A stretch of 19,763 bases of DNA. Origin: Candidatus Hodarchaeota archaeon (GTDB lineage Archaea > Asgardarchaeota > Heimdallarchaeia > Hodarchaeales > Hodarchaeaceae). Positions within the stretch are counted from its first letter, which is position 1; each line of letters opens with the position of its first letter. The stretch spans positions 1 through 19,763 of the forward strand of contig JAEOTU010000118.1 in NCBI GenBank assembly GCA_016839665.1, read 5' to 3'. The notes below the pieces were generated by a model. It was not told where the DNA came from. It made no database searches and saw nothing but the letters and a program-made list of their open reading frames with translations. Shown here one piece after another: positions 8,158-15,745 of this stretch. Both the position numbers and the translations under genes were made by a program.

Positions 8158-8457
8158 ATGGCAAGACAATATTTCATGCGAATAGGATTAGTGATGGATC
8201 CTGCTACCTCTCATGCTAACTTGACTGGAGCTTGGCGAACAGCAGTCAAACCAAAATTTCTACAACAGAATTGTATTGCGTGTGATAAGTGCTTTGATAG
8301 TTGTCCAGAGGGAATTATATATAGAAAAGAATCTGAAACGAAGAAAGAACAACGAAATACCTATTGGGCAGATTATAGATATTGTAAGGGTTGTGGAAAT
8401 TGCGCAGCGGTGTGTCCCGAGGACGACATCTTAATGATTAAGGAGGAAGAGGAATGA
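8158..8457 (+). CDS. porD: Pyruvate/2-oxoacid:ferredoxin oxidoreductase, delta subunit (2x[4Fe-4S] ferredoxin)
   Basis: This 99-residue protein carries two complete ferredoxin-type cluster motifs: CxxCxxCxxxCP at Cys39, 42, 45 and 49, and again at Cys76, 79, 82 and 86. These two [4Fe-4S] clusters relay electrons from the beta-subunit cluster to soluble ferredoxin. The 38-residue N-terminal arm with 'TGAWRT' is typical of POR delta subunits and distinguishes it from free ferredoxin. The ribosome site GGATGTGA overlaps the stop of porC, seven bases before ATG 8158. Its last bases form an ATGA overlap with porA, which suggests translational coupling. The acidic tail (KEEEE) is coded by the same GAGGAAGAGGA run that acts as porA's ribosome site. 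Confidence 0.96.
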   Translation: MARQYFMRIGLVMDPATSHANLTGAWRTAVKPKFLQQNCIACDKCFDSCPEGIIYRKESETKKEQRNTYWADYRYCKGCGNCAAVCPEDDILMIKEEEE

Positions 8458-9632
8458 CAAGAAAATTTATTGAAGGATCTCAAGCAATTGCAGAGGTAGT
8501 GGTTAAATGCAGACCAAAAGTGATTTCTGCATATCCGATTACTCCTCAAACCCATATTGTTGAGCGAATTGCTGATTTTGTGGCAGATGGTGAATTGGAT
8601 GCCTCTTTCGTAAATGTGGAAGCTGAGTTTTCCGCGGCATCTGTTGTCCAAGGAGCAAGCGCTCGTGGAGTTAGGGTCTATTCATCAACAGCAGCTCAAG
8701 GACTATTACTTATGTTGGAAGTAATTTATTCAATAGCAGGAAATCGATTACCTGTATGTATGACCATCGCTAATCGATCTGTTAGTTCTCCCCTTTCGAT
8801 TTGGAACGACCATCAAGATAGTATTACTGCAAGAGATTCTGGATGGATGCAATTTTATGCCGAGACAAATCAAGAAGCTGTAGATCTCCAAATTCAAGCG
8901 TATCGGATCTCAGAAGATCACCGTGTTCTTCTTCCTTCGTTTACCTGTATAGACGGGTACATTCTGTCTCATAACTACGAAATTGTAGATGTTCCAGACC
9001 AAGAACAGATTGATTCGTTTCTTCCTCCTTTTAATCCAGCGTATAAGCTAGATCCAGCTGAACCTTTAGCCTTCGGAGCAATGGCGGAACCAAGATTTTA
9101 TCAAGAAACACGGATGGCTCTATCAAATGCATTGAAAAAAGCACTCCCAGTTATTAAAGAAGTTGGAGAAGAATTTGAGAAGGTTTTTGGGAGACCAGGT
9201 ATTCAGACAACAGAAACTTATAGATTAGATGATGCTGAAACAGTTATTGTAGCAATGGGATCTGTCTGTGGGACTATCAAAGAGGCCGTAGATCAACTGA
9301 GGGAAGAAGGTGAGAAAGTAGGGTTACTTCGGATTATTGTTTATCGGCCCTTCCCTAAAGAAGACATTATCTCAGCTCTTAAAGGGATTAAAAATGTGGT
9401 TATCTTTGAGAAAGCAGTTGTATTAGGTGTTGGTGGCCCATTATCCTTGGAAATAAGGTCAGCACTATACGACCAACCGTCAAGACCTCTCATCAGTGAT
9501 GCAACAGGTGGCCTTGGTGGTCGAGATATCACCCAGAAAACCATTAGGAATTTACTGTTAAGAGCTAGTAAAGAACAGTTTAGTAACGAGTGGATTGATA
9601 TTAATCCTAATGTAGTTATCGAGGAACGGTGA
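8454..9632 (+). CDS. porA: Pyruvate/2-oxoacid:ferredoxin oxidoreductase, alpha subunit
   Basis: This 392-residue subunit binds the 2-oxoacid and the pyrimidine side of thiamine diphosphate. 'SAYPITPQT' (about 25-33) is the substrate-binding signature, 'NVEAEFSAASVVQGAS' carries the conserved Glu facing ThDP, and 'SIWNDHQDSITARDSGW' is a strongly conserved POR alpha block. The C-terminal third (about 255-392) is the transketolase-C-like domain. Its length is standard for archaeal PorA. ATG 8454 overlaps the stop of porD as ATGA, with a purine-rich GAGGAAGAGG site directly upstream. porB starts 6 nt after the stop. The block order and sequence favour pyruvate, but VorA-type specificity cannot be excluded. 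Confidence 0.95.
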   Translation: MTRKFIEGSQAIAEVVVKCRPKVISAYPITPQTHIVERIADFVADGELDASFVNVEAEFSAASVVQGASARGVRVYSSTAAQGLLLMLEVIYSIAGNRLPVCMTIANRSVSSPLSIWNDHQDSITARDSGWMQFYAETNQEAVDLQIQAYRISEDHRVLLPSFTCIDGYILSHNYEIVDVPDQEQIDSFLPPFNPAYKLDPAEPLAFGAMAEPRFYQETRMALSNALKKALPVIKEVGEEFEKVFGRPGIQTTETYRLDDAETVIVAMGSVCGTIKEAVDQLREEGEKVGLLRIIVYRPFPKEDIISALKGIKNVVIFEKAVVLGVGGPLSLEIRSALYDQPSRPLISDATGGLGGRDITQKTIRNLLLRASKEQFSNEWIDINPNVVIEER

Positions 9633-9638
9633 ATAACA

Positions 9639-10562
9639 ATGGTTGAAACAGAATTACCTAAACTAGCTAAGGAACACTATAGTGATACTTCCCACTTGTT
9701 TGGGCCAGGACATACGAGTTGCGCTGGTTGTGGTCAAGCACTAGCAGTAAGGCTTGTACTCAAAGCAGCAGGTAAGAATGTAATAATAGCTAACAGTACT
9801 GGTTGTTTGGAAGTTTTTTCTTCGAATTTCCCCGAAAACGCCTGGCATGTGCCATGGATGCATTCTTTATTCGAAAACTCTGCTTCAATAGCAGCAGGCG
9901 TAGAAGCAGCCTTAAGAGCAGAGGGAAAACTAGACACAATTCGTGTAATTGCTCAAGGCGGTGATGGAGGAACCGCAGACATTGGTTTTGGAGCTATTTC
10001 TGGAATGTGGGAACGTGGTCACGATATCCTACAAATTTGTTATGATAATGGTGCGTACATGAATACAGGTGTCCAGCGATCAGGTCTTACTCCACTTTAT
10101 GCGAGTACCACCACATCTCCATCAGGTAAAATCTCTTTTGGAAATCCTCAACCTAAAAAGAATCTCCCCGAGATCGCTGTAGCTCACGGTGTCCCTTATG
10201 TTGCAACTGCTTCTGTTGCGTTCCAGAAAGATCTAATGAGAAAGGTGAGAAGAGCATTGGAGATCCGAGGTCCAAAATATATCCAGATTTATGTTCCTTG
10301 CCCTCTCGGCCATCGTCATGCCACAGACAAGACTATGGAACTTGCCCTCTCTATTGCTGAAACTGGATTGTATCCAATTTTAGAATGGCAGAATGGGGTG
10401 ATAACGAATGTCCGAAAATTCAAAGAATTAAAGCCAGTGGAAGAATATTTAAAACCTCAACGGAGATTTGCCCATTTATTTAAACCTAGTGGGCAAGAAG
10501 CATTAAAAGCTGTTCAAAATTATGCTAACAGAAATATCGAGAAATATGGATTGAAAAGGTAG
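9639..10562 (+). CDS. porB: Pyruvate/2-oxoacid:ferredoxin oxidoreductase, beta subunit
   Basis: This 307-residue subunit holds thiamine diphosphate and the proximal [4Fe-4S] cluster. CAGCG (Cys28, Cys31), STGC (Cys56) and VPCPLG (about Cys222) give the full four-cysteine cluster set, unlike the korB product in this window. GGDGGTADIG (about 107-116) is the ThDP/Mg motif, and 'YDNGAYMNTGVQRSG' is a hallmark of POR beta subunits. Together with the alpha, gamma and delta subunits it converts pyruvate and CoA to acetyl-CoA, CO2 and reduced ferredoxin, or runs in reverse for CO2 fixation. ATG 9639 is preceded by GGTGA, which overlaps the porA stop. The C-terminal extension after about residue 240 is helical. 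It is the last gene of the operon, with T-runs 20-45 nt after the stop. Confidence 0.96.
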   Translation: MVETELPKLAKEHYSDTSHLFGPGHTSCAGCGQALAVRLVLKAAGKNVIIANSTGCLEVFSSNFPENAWHVPWMHSLFENSASIAAGVEAALRAEGKLDTIRVIAQGGDGGTADIGFGAISGMWERGHDILQICYDNGAYMNTGVQRSGLTPLYASTTTSPSGKISFGNPQPKKNLPEIAVAHGVPYVATASVAFQKDLMRKVRRALEIRGPKYIQIYVPCPLGHRHATDKTMELALSIAETGLYPILEWQNGVITNVRKFKELKPVEEYLKPQRRFAHLFKPSGQEALKAVQNYANRNIEKYGLKR

Positions 10563-10580
10563 TATAGTCTCTTAGTACAC

Positions 10581-10607
10581 CTTTTTTCATCCTTTAATCT
10601 CTTTTTA
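10581..10607 (+). terminator. T-rich terminator of the por operon
   Basis: A T6 run (10582-10587) and a T5 run (10602-10606) lie 20-45 nt after the porB stop, separated by pyrimidine-rich sequence and with no strong hairpin. Archaeal RNA polymerase typically stops at such T-tracts. Confidence 0.5.
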
Positions 10608-10609
10608 TA
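10603..10609 (+). promoter_or_regulatory. Possible TATA box TTTTATA before the GC-rich element
   Basis: TTTTATA lies about 26-30 nt before 10633-10636, so a transcript would begin just ahead of the GC-rich foldable block. The same bases belong to the T-tract of the por terminator, so the match may be incidental. Confidence 0.25.
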
Positions 10610-10640
10610 CCGTTCCTTTCATTATAGACACTTAGGACAA

Positions 10641-10717
10641 TGTCTATCCGTTCGAGAAGCAGTGAACGGGATCCCCGCGAGGACGGTTGCGCGGGAGGCC
10701 AGCACCCGTATAGGACA
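10641..10717 (+). ncRNA. Candidate structured RNA, family unknown
   Basis: About 64% of bases 10641-10710 are G or C (45 of 70 counted), in surroundings that are clearly AT-rich, and the block is not part of a convincing ORF. It folds by eye into a closing stem TGTCTAT/ATAGgACA (10641-10647 with 10710-10717, one bulge), hairpin CCGTTC/GAACGG (10648-10653 with 10664-10669, 10-nt loop) and hairpin CCCGCG/CGCGGG (10674-10679 with 10690-10695, 10-nt loop), a possible three-way junction. An alternative helix ACGGG/CCCGT (10666-10670 with 10705-10709) excludes the first hairpin, so two states are possible. It does not match the tRNA, 5S, H/ACA, C/D, SRP or RNase P features I know. The strand is assumed from the TATA-like site and the T-rich bases near 10740. 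It could instead be a small structured insertion or a regulatory leader for the ORF at 10786. Confidence 0.45.
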
Positions 10718-10785
10718 CAGATATGGTGAAGACTAAAACGTTTCTTGCCCGCTGATTGATTAGAGGCTCTTCTTCTTTAAAAACT

Positions 10786-10950
10786 ATGAGACCCCATTAT
10801 CCAAATCAAACGGAGTTATTTTTTGTAGGCTTTCTGTATGTTTATCTTCGTGGTACACAGTCTGAAGAAGAAGAGCGTCGTTTGCGTATGGAGGCAGAGG
10901 TCCGTAAAATCGAGGAAGAAAAACGACGTCAGCGTGAGGAAGAGGAGTGA
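10786..10950 (+). CDS. Doubtful microprotein with charged helical tail
   Basis: This is a 54-residue ORF of uncertain reality. The first half has a short hydrophobic stretch (ELFFVGFLYVYL) and the second half, from about residue 26, is almost purely Glu, Arg and Lys, as in a single charged alpha-helix or coiled-coil segment. I recognise no family. There is no convincing ribosome site before ATG 10786; an in-frame TTG at 10756 would add ten residues. It lies downstream of the GC-rich element and could be its regulated partner, or it could be the remnant of a longer coiled-coil gene. Confidence 0.3.
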   Translation: MRPHYPNQTELFFVGFLYVYLRGTQSEEEERRLRMEAEVRKIEEEKRRQREEEE

Positions 10951-11043
10951 CGTTGGAGAACCTATCTTTCCCTTATTATGTAAACATGCAGTTAGTTAGT
11001 TAGTTATTAGAGTTAATCAGTTTTTCTTTGTTTTCTCACAAAT

Positions 11044-13287
11044 TTAATCTTGAAGAACAGCTTGAGGGGGTGAAAGAAAAACATCACTTACAATATCTTT
11101 CATTTTCTTTCTTTCTGGTAATGGTTTATCCGAAGTGCTGGTACTTGTAATTAGATTCCATAAAGCTCTTGAGTCTTTAATCTGTCCTAAAAAGTTGTCT
11201 AATTTTTGGAGTGCAGAATATGATTGGCCTTTAAACACATAGCAACATAGTAATGGATCAAGAGGTTTCATGAGTAATGTGTGTTCCTTATGTTTAATAC
11301 GTTCGATTGATCCAGTTGCAGAAAAGGTTTCTTGTATGAAACTATTAATTGCGGTCAAGAGATCCCCAATAACTCTATCATTAAGGATCTCTTCCGAAAC
11401 AAATTGATGGGAAAATTTAACTGTGCCACTCTCGGAGAGTAATAATAGTAATGCTGGTTCCTCCTCAGCAAATTCTGGTGTTTCCGCCTTCTTTCTGATG
11501 ATTCTTGTGACCATGCTCTCTAGTTCAGTCAATTCTAATTTTTCAATCATTGGTACATTCTGATCAATAAGGTCAGTCCATTTACCTAGTTGATCCATTA
11601 ATGTATCATATTCTCCAGAAATCATCATTGCTAACTTCTGCAAGCCTTTGTCCTGTGCAATTTGTTGTGCATCACCTAATAATTGGCGGGCAGAATCAAG
11701 ATCCAGTTCTAATAAAGCCATTTTAGATTTTAACAAATATGTGTCTACAAGTAATGAAAAAGAGTTTTGATTCTCCGCAATAGTCTGTAATTTTTGTAAT
11801 ATATCTTTGATTTCGGTCAGGACTTCTTCATTTCCTGAAGCTCTTAATTCCTGCAATAGAATCTCACAAAGGTTCATCATTGCTTCAACTGTATATTCAT
11901 ATTGAATAATATCTTCTTCTGCAATTGTTTGGAAAATTTGTTGAGCTTCAGCTTGTTTGACGACTCTAGCACTTGTCCTTAATGTAATAGCCCTTGCTAG
12001 TCGATAGATCTGGTGAATAGCTTTGTTCTTTTCCTTTTCATCAATTTCCTGGAGTTTTTGTAAGTATGGTTGAGAATCTTTCATGTCTCCCCAATGAACA
12101 GTCAATAAAATCAGATTAAAAAGTGCAGCACTAGTTTCGAGATTGTTTCCAATTTCCTCAAGCAAATTTAGACTCTGTTTGTAATAAGTCGTTGCCCTAT
12201 CCGCGTCCCCTCTGGCTCTATACACATTGCCCATGTTGTTAAAACTTATCACTGTATCTTGTTTATTTCCAATTTCTTCAAAAACTTTCAAACTTCTAGT
12301 GTAAACTTCCAATGCTTGAGATAATTCGCCTTTACTTTCAAAAATATTACCAATATTGTTAAGACAAATAGCTATTTCGTTCTTAGAATCTAATTCTTCA
12401 TACATCTCCAAGGATCTTTGGGTATAATCCAGAGCGAAATCTAATTCTCCTTTGTACAAATAAGTTTGTCCAATATTTAATGAAAGTGTTGCAGAAATTT
12501 GCTTATTTCCGAATTTTTCGCTAAGGTCCAAGCTTTTTTGGTAGTATTCTACAGATTTATCCAATTCACCTTTGTAGGAATATATGAGCCCAATATTATT
12601 GAATAATTTGATTGTAGGTTGGTTTATTCCAAGATCTTCATATATCATCAAGCTTTGTTGAAGATGTTCGAGAGCGAGATCAAATTCTCCTTTCGATGCA
12701 TGTAAAATACCAATAGTATTAAGTAATCCAGCTTTTTCATAAAGATTTTTGAGTTCATCCCTAATAGAGAGAGATTTTTGAAGGAGTTCAAGTGCGAGTT
12801 TTTTGTCGCCTTTTCTACTTTGTACTTTTCCTTTTACTTCTAAGAAAGCGGCTTGTTTTTCAATCGTCTCCTTTTTATTGACTCTTTCCATCGTTTTAAG
12901 TTGTTTTTCTCCTTCCGCAATTATTTCCAAGCAATCATCAAACTTCCCAACACCCAATAAAGCATTTATTTGACATATAATAGCATCAAGCGTAATTAAT
13001 GGTATATTTATTTCCTTACTTCTTTTTAATGTCTGTTCAGCTAGGTTTAACCCTGTTTCATAATCCTGCTTCTGGATTAATATGTCACATTTTAGGATTT
13101 GGCCTTTAAGTCGAAATTCTTCAGTTAAATTATCTTTTCCATTAATAATTTCAACTTCTTTTAGAGCGTCATCCAGATTTCCTTCTTGAATGAGTCGTTC
13201 TACTCTTTTTAATTCTTGAATTGGTAAACCAATTCCCAGTTTCGCTTTGATACGTGCAAGGAGGTCAGTTATGAAAAAGATTGACAA
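11044..13287 (-). CDS. TPR-repeat protein with C-terminal roadblock/longin-like domain (inferred)
   Basis: This 747-residue cytoplasmic protein has no signal peptide. From about residue 155 to 385 it shows six TPR units in an exact 40-residue register (the turn 'KG' or 'RG' recurs near 160, 200, 240, 280, 320 and 360), of the LGN/kinesin-light-chain-like type with 'NNIGxIYxxKGELDxALExYxxSL'. Less regular helical repeats flank them on both sides. The C-terminal part, about 610-715, is an alpha/beta domain with 'LLLLSESGTVKFSHQF', 'IERIKHKEHTLLMKP' and 'LLCCYVFKGQSY', resembling small profilin-like (roadblock or longin) folds that bind GTPases; this is inference. The start is TTG 13287 with GAGG eight bases upstream and no ATG nearby. 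It is a paralogue of the next gene on the same strand, 140 nt upstream. A scaffold or regulatory role is likely; partners are unknown. Confidence 0.88.
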   Translation of the reverse strand: MSIFFITDLLARIKAKLGIGLPIQELKRVERLIQEGNLDDALKEVEIINGKDNLTEEFRLKGQILKCDILIQKQDYETGLNLAEQTLKRSKEINIPLITLDAIICQINALLGVGKFDDCLEIIAEGEKQLKTMERVNKKETIEKQAAFLEVKGKVQSRKGDKKLALELLQKSLSIRDELKNLYEKAGLLNTIGILHASKGEFDLALEHLQQSLMIYEDLGINQPTIKLFNNIGLIYSYKGELDKSVEYYQKSLDLSEKFGNKQISATLSLNIGQTYLYKGELDFALDYTQRSLEMYEELDSKNEIAICLNNIGNIFESKGELSQALEVYTRSLKVFEEIGNKQDTVISFNNMGNVYRARGDADRATTYYKQSLNLLEEIGNNLETSAALFNLILLTVHWGDMKDSQPYLQKLQEIDEKEKNKAIHQIYRLARAITLRTSARVVKQAEAQQIFQTIAEEDIIQYEYTVEAMMNLCEILLQELRASGNEEVLTEIKDILQKLQTIAENQNSFSLLVDTYLLKSKMALLELDLDSARQLLGDAQQIAQDKGLQKLAMMISGEYDTLMDQLGKWTDLIDQNVPMIEKLELTELESMVTRIIRKKAETPEFAEEEPALLLLLSESGTVKFSHQFVSEEILNDRVIGDLLTAINSFIQETFSATGSIERIKHKEHTLLMKPLDPLLCCYVFKGQSYSALQKLDNFLGQIKDSRALWNLITSTSTSDKPLPERKKMKDIVSDVFLSPPQAVLQD

Positions 13288-13350
13288 AATTAATTCCTCA
13301 TTCTCATCATTTCTTGAAATTTCTTCCTTAAACTAAAGAAAAAGGCAACA

Positions 13351-13357
13351 TATATTT
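13351..13357 (-). promoter_or_regulatory. Possible TATA box for the TPR gene at 11044-13287
   Basis: Read on the minus strand the sequence is AAATATA, about 65-70 nt before the TTG start, in a 140-nt spacer after the upstream TPR gene. It suggests that the two TPR genes are not a single strict operon. The match is short and the region AT-rich. Confidence 0.3.
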
Positions 13358-13427
13358 CAAGATGTGATAAAGTTTTTTTTTACTTAGTCTAATCGTTTTG
13401 ATAGTAATGATCAAACCTTTATATAAA

Positions 13428-15653
13428 TTAGTTGATACAAAAGTGATTTATTTCTAGGTAAATACTATCCTTTATCGTGGCATTCATTTTGTGGCCGAAG
13501 AAAACTTCTGATGCACTATCTGAAACTATTTCGGATGAAGAGAGAAAAATCTTCGAAACTAAATCTTCTATTGCTGTTTCTCCAGAAACATCCATACCTA
13601 TTGAACTAGCTTCGGATAGCTTATCCCATATTGTGTCTGAAACCTTTGCAGTTTCGCTAAAATTCCGTAATTTCTGGAGTGCATAATATGAGGGACCTTT
13701 AAACACATAGCAACAAAGTAGCGGATCCGTAGGTTTCATAAGAATTGTATATTCTTTGTGTTTGATACCTTCAATTGAACCAGATTCCGAAAAAGCCTGT
13801 TGAGTAAACGCATTAATTGCAGTAATAAATCCCCCAATGAGCTGGTCGGCAAGAAGACTCTCTGAAACGAAGTGTTTAGAAAACATACTCATCCCGCTTC
13901 TAGCAAGGATTAGAAATAGTATAGGCTCTTCTTCAGAAAGCTCTGTTCTTTCCGCTTTTTTTCTGATTAAACGTGTGACCATACTTTCTAATTCTGCCAA
14001 TTCAAGTCTTTCTGCCAGAGAAACATCACGATCAGCTAGATCTGTCCATTTACTTGATTGAGCTAATAACGAGTCGTACTCTCTTGACACCATTAGCGCT
14101 AATCTTTGTAGTTCTTTTTCTTCTGCAAGCTTTTGGGCTTGACTTAATAGTTGACGGGCAGAGTCAAGGTCCAGCTCCAACAAGGACATTTTGGATTGCA
14201 TTATATATATTTCAATGAGTAATGAATCAGATTGTTGGTTTTCAGCAAATAACAATAACTCTGCTAAAATTTCTTTCATTTCGCTTATGATTTCTTCATC
14301 CCCAGAGGTTGTGAGCTCTTGAATAAGTAATTCACAGAGATTTTTTTTAGCAATAATCGTGTATTCATGATCTAATATCTTTGTGTTAATGATTTTTTGA
14401 AAAATTTGCTGAGCTTCGGCTCTTTTGATAACTCTCTCGCTTGTTTTTAGCACAAGAGCTTTTGCTAAATTATAAATTTGACTAATAGTTTCATTTTCTT
14501 TTTTATCATTAATTTCCTGAAGCTTTTGTAGGTATAATTGGGAATTGTCTTTCGAACCGCGTTGTAGATTTACTAATATTAAATTATACAATACTGTACT
14601 TATATCAAGATCTTTTTTTGTATTCTCAAGCAGCTTTAAGCTCTCTTGATAATGCGAGAGAGCTCTGTCAATATCTCCTCCTTCTAAATAAGTGTTACCG
14701 ATGTTGTTATAACTCGTTGCAGTTTTAGGGGTATTTTTTAGGTCTCTATAAATTGCGAAACTTTTCGTATAAGAGTCATGAGCTTTGTACAAATCTCCCC
14801 TCAATTCATGAATAACACCTATATTGTTTTGACAGGCTGCAATTTCAAATTTATAATCTAAATCTTCAAAAATGGCTAAGCTTTCTTGATTATTTTCTAA
14901 AGCAGCTTGTAAATCTCCCTTATGCTGGTAAATCTGTCCTATATTTGCAAGTAGAGTTGCTTTAGATTGTTGTTCTCCATACTTTTCACTTAAAGCCATA
15001 CTTTTTTGGTAATACTCCAAAGATTGATCCAAATCGCCTTTTAAAGCGTAAACTTGTCCAAAATTATTAAATAATTGAATTGTGGTTTGCTCAATTCCGA
15101 GTTCTACAAATAACTGTAGGCTTTTTTGAAAAAATTCTAGTGCGAGATCCAGTTCCTCATGAGAAGCATGAAGAATACCAATATTATTGAGTAATCCAGC
15201 TTCAGCTTCCTTATTGTTGAGTTTCTCCATGATAGAAAGAGATTGTTGGAGAAAATCAATTGACGTCGGGATGTTCCCTCTACGTCTATGCACTTTGCTT
15301 TTGAGTTCTAAAAACATTGCTTGTTTTTCAGCTAACTCTCTTTTTTTGATGCTTTCAATTGATGCTAGAAGGTTTTCCCCTTGTTCAATTATTTTCAGGC
15401 AATCCTCAAGCTTTCCAAATCCTAATAACGCATTAGCTTGACAAAGAATGGCGTCAACTAGTAAGGGTCTTTTCCCGAGTTCCTCGCTTTCTTTAAATGT
15501 CTGTTCAGCTAGACTTAACCCTTTTTCCAAGTCTCCTTTTTGGATTAAGCTGATACTTTCAGAGATTTGCCTCTTAAGCTTATTTAATTTCTCTAGATCA
15601 GCTTTAGATAACTTCTCACGACTAAAATACTTTGGTACAAAGCGACTTGGCAA
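13428..15653 (-). CDS. TPR-repeat protein, paralogue of the 11044-13287 product
   Basis: This protein of about 741 residues has the same layout as its neighbour: N-terminal helices, a run of 40-residue TPR units ('NNIGxxYxxKGDLxxALExxxxSL'), further helical repeats, the almost shared block 'SKMSLLELDLDSARQLL', and a C-terminal domain with 'LLCCYVFKGPSYYALQKL'. Similarity runs over the full length, so the pair arose by tandem duplication and has since diverged at many positions. It differs in a C-terminal tail of about 30 residues ('VFFGHKMNATIKDSIYLEI') absent from the other copy. TTG 15653 is chosen because GAGGAC lies nine bases upstream, the same arrangement as in the other copy; TTG 15668 is the alternative. 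A TATA-like box about 40 nt upstream implies a very short leader. Function unknown beyond protein-protein interaction. Confidence 0.87.
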   Translation of the reverse strand: MPSRFVPKYFSREKLSKADLEKLNKLKRQISESISLIQKGDLEKGLSLAEQTFKESEELGKRPLLVDAILCQANALLGFGKLEDCLKIIEQGENLLASIESIKKRELAEKQAMFLELKSKVHRRRGNIPTSIDFLQQSLSIMEKLNNKEAEAGLLNNIGILHASHEELDLALEFFQKSLQLFVELGIEQTTIQLFNNFGQVYALKGDLDQSLEYYQKSMALSEKYGEQQSKATLLANIGQIYQHKGDLQAALENNQESLAIFEDLDYKFEIAACQNNIGVIHELRGDLYKAHDSYTKSFAIYRDLKNTPKTATSYNNIGNTYLEGGDIDRALSHYQESLKLLENTKKDLDISTVLYNLILVNLQRGSKDNSQLYLQKLQEINDKKENETISQIYNLAKALVLKTSERVIKRAEAQQIFQKIINTKILDHEYTIIAKKNLCELLIQELTTSGDEEIISEMKEILAELLLFAENQQSDSLLIEIYIMQSKMSLLELDLDSARQLLSQAQKLAEEKELQRLALMVSREYDSLLAQSSKWTDLADRDVSLAERLELAELESMVTRLIRKKAERTELSEEEPILFLILARSGMSMFSKHFVSESLLADQLIGGFITAINAFTQQAFSESGSIEGIKHKEYTILMKPTDPLLCCYVFKGPSYYALQKLRNFSETAKVSDTIWDKLSEASSIGMDVSGETAIEDLVSKIFLSSSEIVSDSASEVFFGHKMNATIKDSIYLEINHFCIN

Positions 15654-15690
15654 TAGTTTAGTCCTCAAATGACATTATAGTTTGAGGTTT

Positions 15691-15698
15691 TTAATAAA
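15691..15698 (-). promoter_or_regulatory. TATA box TTTATTAA
   Basis: On the minus strand TTTATTAA is centred about 26 nt from 15668, which places transcription start just ahead of the GAGG site and TTG start of the TPR gene at 13428-15653, giving a leader of roughly 15 nt. Confidence 0.4.
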
Positions 15699-15745
15699 TT
15701 TACTATTCTATTTATCGAGAGTGCACAATGATTGTTAATGATCAC

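Noticed and set aside
10641..10717. tRNA-like reading of the GC-rich block because of GTTCGAG near 10650
   Set aside because: No cloverleaf, acceptor stem or anticodon arm can be drawn on either strand; the GTTC is part of a plain hairpin.
10641..10717. H/ACA guide RNA, because ACA lies at the 3' side
   Set aside because: The ACA falls inside or six bases from the closing stem, and the distance to the upper stem is about 20 nt rather than the usual 14-15; no clear kink-turn is seen.
10723..10755. C/D box sRNA (GGTGAAGA then CTGA)
   Set aside because: The first box departs from RUGAUGA, and there are no second C' and D' boxes or terminal stem.
10991..11006. GTTA tetranucleotide repeat (four units)
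   Set aside because: Too short to call a meaningful microsatellite, and not linked to a promoter or start codon.
13382..13400. Small inverted repeat TTTGAT/ATCAAA in the spacer between the TPR genes
   Set aside because: A 6-bp stem in AT-rich DNA is expected by chance, and no T-run follows it on the coding strand.
13477..15672. Several plus-strand open frames of 69-84 codons opposite the TPR genes
   Set aside because: They are antisense shadows of a clearly coding gene, Ser-rich as expected from reversed Glu/Leu/Lys codons, without ribosome sites.
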